Below are positions 22,832-24,668 of a stretch of 24,668 nt of DNA, piece after piece. The position numbers and the translations under genes are program-made. Numbering within the stretch: the stretch's first letter is position 1; every line of letters begins with the position of its first letter. The notes under the pieces were generated by a model. That model searched no databases. It saw only the letters and a list, made by a program, of their open reading frames with translations, and was not told the DNA's origin. Source of the stretch: DATJFH01 sp035495815 (lineage in GTDB: Bacteria > Acidobacteriota > Terriglobia > Bryobacterales > Bryobacteraceae); NCBI GenBank assembly GCA_035495815.1, contig DATJFH010000239.1, positions 1 to 24,668 on the forward strand, in the 5' to 3' direction.

Positions 22832-23884
22832 ATGCCAACTTCGGTCAGCGTTACCATCGTCACCCACAACAGCCGGCGGTTCATCAAGTCCTGCCTGGGG
22901 TCGGTGTTCCGGCAGACCCACCAGCCGCTCGAGATTGTGGTGGTGGACAACGCCTCCGGGGACGGAACGCGCGACCTTCTGGCGCGGTTCGAAGGCCGGA
23001 TCCGGCTGATTCAAAACGAGAAAAACGCCGGCTTTGCAGCTGCCCAGAACCAGGCGATCGCGGCTTCGGCAGGCAGCTGGGTGCTGGTACTGAACCCGGA
23101 CGCGGCGCTGGAGCCGGATTTCATCGAGCGGCTAGTGGGAGGCGGACAGCTGGACGCCCGGGTAGGGACGGTCTGCGGACGCCTGCTTTCCTGCGGGCGG
23201 GACCTGCAGCCGCTGACGCCGCCCACCATCGACTCGGCCGGAATCTACTTCACGCCCAGCATGCGGCATTTCGACCGCGGCTGGCACGAGCCGGACGACG
23301 GCCGGTTCCGCAAGATGGAGTACGTCTTCGGAGCGAGCGCGGCGGCGGCGCTGTACCGGCGAGAGATGATCGCCGACATTTCGATCGGCGGGGATTTCTT
23401 CGACCCGGACTTCTTCGTGTACCGCGAGGACGCCGACGTGGCCTGGCGAGCGCAGCTGCTCGGCTGGCGCTGCCTGTACGTGCCGGACGCGGCCGGGTAT
23501 CACGTCCGCAGCGTGGGGCCGGTCAACCGGAGCGCGGCGCCGAGCCTGGTCAACATGCACTCGGTGAAGAACCGTTTCCTGATGCGGATCAAGAACGCGA
23601 CCGGCGGCGTTTACCGGCGGTACTGGCTGGCGGCGACGTGGCGGGACCTTCTGGTGGTGGGCGGCTGCCTGCTGTGGGAACACCGGTCGCTGCCGGCGTT
23701 CTGGCATGTGGCGCGGAGCCTGAGCCGGGCGCTCGAACAGCGGCGGTGGATCATGCGGCGCCGGCGGGTGGCGGACGAGAGCCTGGCGGAGTGGTTCAGC
23801 GCCGAGCCTTCGGCGAGGCCAATCGAGCAGACAAAGCGGCCGGTCAAGGCTTTCGGGCTGGTCGGGATCCGGCCGGCGCGGTAA
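22832..23884 (+). CDS. Family 2 glycosyltransferase (rhamnosyltransferase-like)
   Basis: 350 residues from ATG 22832, which starts immediately before the core strand 'SVSVTIVTHNS'. GT-A motifs: 'EIVVVDNASGDGT' (D39 nucleotide contact), 'NAGFAAAQNQAI', the metal-binding 'LNPDA' (87-91) and the putative catalytic base in 'YREDADVAWR' (D190 region). This is the pattern of WbbL-type rhamnosyl/GT2 transferases that build cell-surface polysaccharide. The C-terminal 90 residues are basic and amphipathic, compatible with membrane association; no real transmembrane helix. A longer frame from 22481 is only the antisense of the sigma gene. There is no ribosome site before the ATG. It is divergent from the sigma operon and shares its regulatory region. 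Confidence 0.9.
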   Translation: MPTSVSVTIVTHNSRRFIKSCLGSVFRQTHQPLEIVVVDNASGDGTRDLLARFEGRIRLIQNEKNAGFAAAQNQAIAASAGSWVLVLNPDAALEPDFIERLVGGGQLDARVGTVCGRLLSCGRDLQPLTPPTIDSAGIYFTPSMRHFDRGWHEPDDGRFRKMEYVFGASAAAALYRREMIADISIGGDFFDPDFFVYREDADVAWRAQLLGWRCLYVPDAAGYHVRSVGPVNRSAAPSLVNMHSVKNRFLMRIKNATGGVYRRYWLAATWRDLLVVGGCLLWEHRSLPAFWHVARSLSRALEQRRWIMRRRRVADESLAEWFSAEPSARPIEQTKRPVKAFGLVGIRPAR

Positions 23885-23933
23885 GCAAGCACCGACAATA
23901 TCGTTGCATTGCGTCCGCCTTTCGGGCTGGGCG

Positions 23934-23998
23934 GCCGTTTCATCGAAAAGAAATCGCGATGAATTTGATGAATTCTGATGAATCGGGGGCCGTGGAGA
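23934..23998 (+). repeat. Direct repeat copy 1
   Basis: 65 nt running from GCCGTTTCATCG to CCGTGGAGA. It contains three GATGAAT units in near-tandem (period 9-10). Compared with copy 2 it has 10 extra nt after the first 11 bases and about 5-6 substitutions in the rest. Confidence 0.8.
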
Positions 23999-24274
23999 CG
24001 CCGCGATCCGTTCAGACGCTCCAGCCGACCTGTTCCAATCCAATCCTAAACCGGCAGCGCGGGGGCGCAGGGCCGGAGTAGCGTCAACGGGCTGAAACGA
24101 AGACGAAGAAATATTCTTGAATGGCGTTACCGAGTCCGCTGGACGGGTCCGGTCGGGATGATTTGCGAAAACCGGCACAAGCGGAACGCAGGTTATGGGC
24201 CCGCGGAAGCCGCCTTGACACGTTGCGCGATTCGGGGTTCATGATTCGATTTCCAGAGCACACCAAAGCGGCGA

Positions 24275-24329
24275 GCCGTTTCATCGGCGATGAATGTGAT
24301 GAATCTTGATGAATCGGGCGCCGTGGAGA
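24275..24329 (+). repeat. Direct repeat copy 2
   Basis: 55 nt with the same ends and the same three GATGAAT units as copy 1, 341 bp downstream of it. The similarity stops sharply after CCGTGGAGA, where the AT-rich palindrome begins. Confidence 0.8.
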
Positions 24330-24331
24330 AG

Positions 24332-24349
24332 GGTAATTATATACTTACC
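24332..24349. promoter_or_regulatory. 18-bp AT-rich palindrome, operator-like
   Basis: GGTAATTATATACTTACC is symmetric at 8 of 9 base pairs around a TATATA centre. Size and symmetry suit a dimeric repressor site; TATACT (24340-24345) inside it could also be a -10. No gene starts directly downstream, the nearest being the DUF3800 gene 230 bp away. Confidence 0.35.
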
Positions 24350-24578
24350 AGACCAAACGTGCTAGGCTGGAAATGGGAAGGGCCGATCCGAAGACCGGCG
24401 GCGGCGTCCCGGACGTAGTTGAAGGTTGGTGGTGGACGGCGGCCGGCCGGCCCCCAAAAGTGACTGCTGCTCGACGCGGGACGCTGGTGCTGTGAACATC
24501 AGCGAAGGGCGCTACTTGAATGGTAGCATGTTGACACCCGCCCATCCCGGCCTTTCAAGCGAAGACGAGGATGTTTTA

Positions 24579-24668
24579 GTGGCTGTTCTATGGGCCTATT
24601 TCGACGAAAGCGGAAAAATGGCTGATACGACGAATGTGGCCTTTTGTGGCGCAATTGGCTATGAATCC
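24579..24668 (+). CDS. DUF3800 protein, N-terminal part only
   Basis: The last 30 codons of the window are open and start with GTG 24579, which has CGAGG 8 nt upstream. The translation, beginning 'VAVLWAYFDESGKM' and continuing 'NVAFCGAIG', is the hallmark N-terminus of DUF3800 (PF12686), where 'DESG' lies on the first beta-strand of an RNase-H-like fold. DUF3800 genes often occur in mobile or defence-related DNA. The gene runs off the end of the window. Its base composition is clearly less GC-rich than that of the neighbouring genes, and it follows the repeat-bearing gap, both suggesting recent acquisition. TTGACA at 24531 may be its -35, without a good -10. Confidence 0.72.
   Translation, partial: MAVLWAYFDESGKMADTTNVAFCGAIGYES

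Larger units (their letters stand above)
23885..24578. other. Gene-poor interval with duplicated short sequence
   Basis: Nearly 700 bp without a convincing gene. It holds two imperfect direct repeats (23934-23998 and 24275-24329), an 18-bp palindrome (24332-24349), and two exact TTGACA hexamers (24215-24220 and 24531-24536) with no good -10 at the right distance. Short frames start in both repeats (23959-24081, 40 codons; 24290-24418, 42 codons) and share the start 'MN[LV]MN[SL]DESGAVE', but have no ribosome site and diverge afterwards. It looks like a recombination or insertion scar. Confidence 0.6.

Noticed and set aside
23959..24081. Short frame starting in direct-repeat copy 1 as a real gene
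   Set aside because: No ribosome site and no similarity to the copy 2 frame beyond the repeat; kept only as part of the repeat observation.
24215..24243. TTGACA at 24215 as a promoter
   Set aside because: At 17 bp spacing the -10 would be TTCATG, a poor match, and no gene starts soon after.
23959..24313. GATGAAT units as a CRISPR or tandem-repeat array
   Set aside because: Units are only 7-10 bp, occur three times per copy and have no spacers of constant length.

Overview
The window is GC-rich DNA from a bacterium, most likely an acidobacterium of the Solibacter/Bryobacter type. This is inferred from the gene families, not proven: a Tat-exported DUF1501 protein paired with a DUF1549/DUF1553 protein, an Oar-like TonB-dependent receptor with a carboxypeptidase-regulatory-like N-terminus, a winged-helix regulator fused to a TolB-type beta-propeller, a small Cys-containing secreted protein, and several secreted orphan enzymes. 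There are no rRNA, tRNA or CRISPR loci and no recognisable insertion sequence.

Layout. 1-932 (+): 3' part of a YVTN beta-propeller gene. 1149-2132 (+): exported cyclase-family metal hydrolase, convergent with 2160-3794 (-), a soluble PAS-HisKA-HATPase-REC hybrid kinase. 3948-5321 (+): secreted glycosidase-like protein. 5514-8911 (-): two-gene operon, DUF1549/DUF1553 then DUF1501. 9091-10188 (+): D-threonine aldolase/D-serine dehydratase-like PLP enzyme, convergent with a small secreted Cys protein (10243-10551, -). 10668-12749 (-): ToxR-like membrane regulator with a periplasmic propeller, divergent from a secreted aspartyl protease (12841-13617, +). 13788-14820 (+): HAD phosphatase and small YgjV-like membrane protein. 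14817-17256 (-): AhpD-like protein and a secreted parallel beta-helix protein. 17441-22676 (-): a translationally coupled operon of ECF sigma factor, zinc-binding anti-sigma factor and TonB-dependent receptor. 22832-23884 (+): family 2 glycosyltransferase. 23885-24578: gene-poor, repeat-bearing stretch of lower GC. 24579-end (+): start of a DUF3800 gene.

How the parts work together. Most products carry export signals, so the segment is largely cell-envelope and extracellular biochemistry with its own regulators. The strongest candidate for a coherent, poorly described system is the sigma / anti-sigma / TonB-receptor operon. Its genes overlap by ATGA junctions, so the three products are probably made together, which suggests surface signalling with a different architecture from FecIRA (ZAS-type anti-sigma with a large periplasmic part; receptor N-terminus not a secretin/TonB signalling domain). 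A 97-bp near-perfect inverted repeat separates this operon from the divergent glycosyltransferase gene and could control both.

Two translation-start styles coexist. Several genes have clear Shine-Dalgarno sequences (8911, 10551, 13788, 14602, 17256, 22116, 24579). A second group (1149, 3948, 9091, 12841) lacks one and has a TANNNT-like or related -10 element 6-8 nt before the start codon, as expected for leaderless mRNAs.
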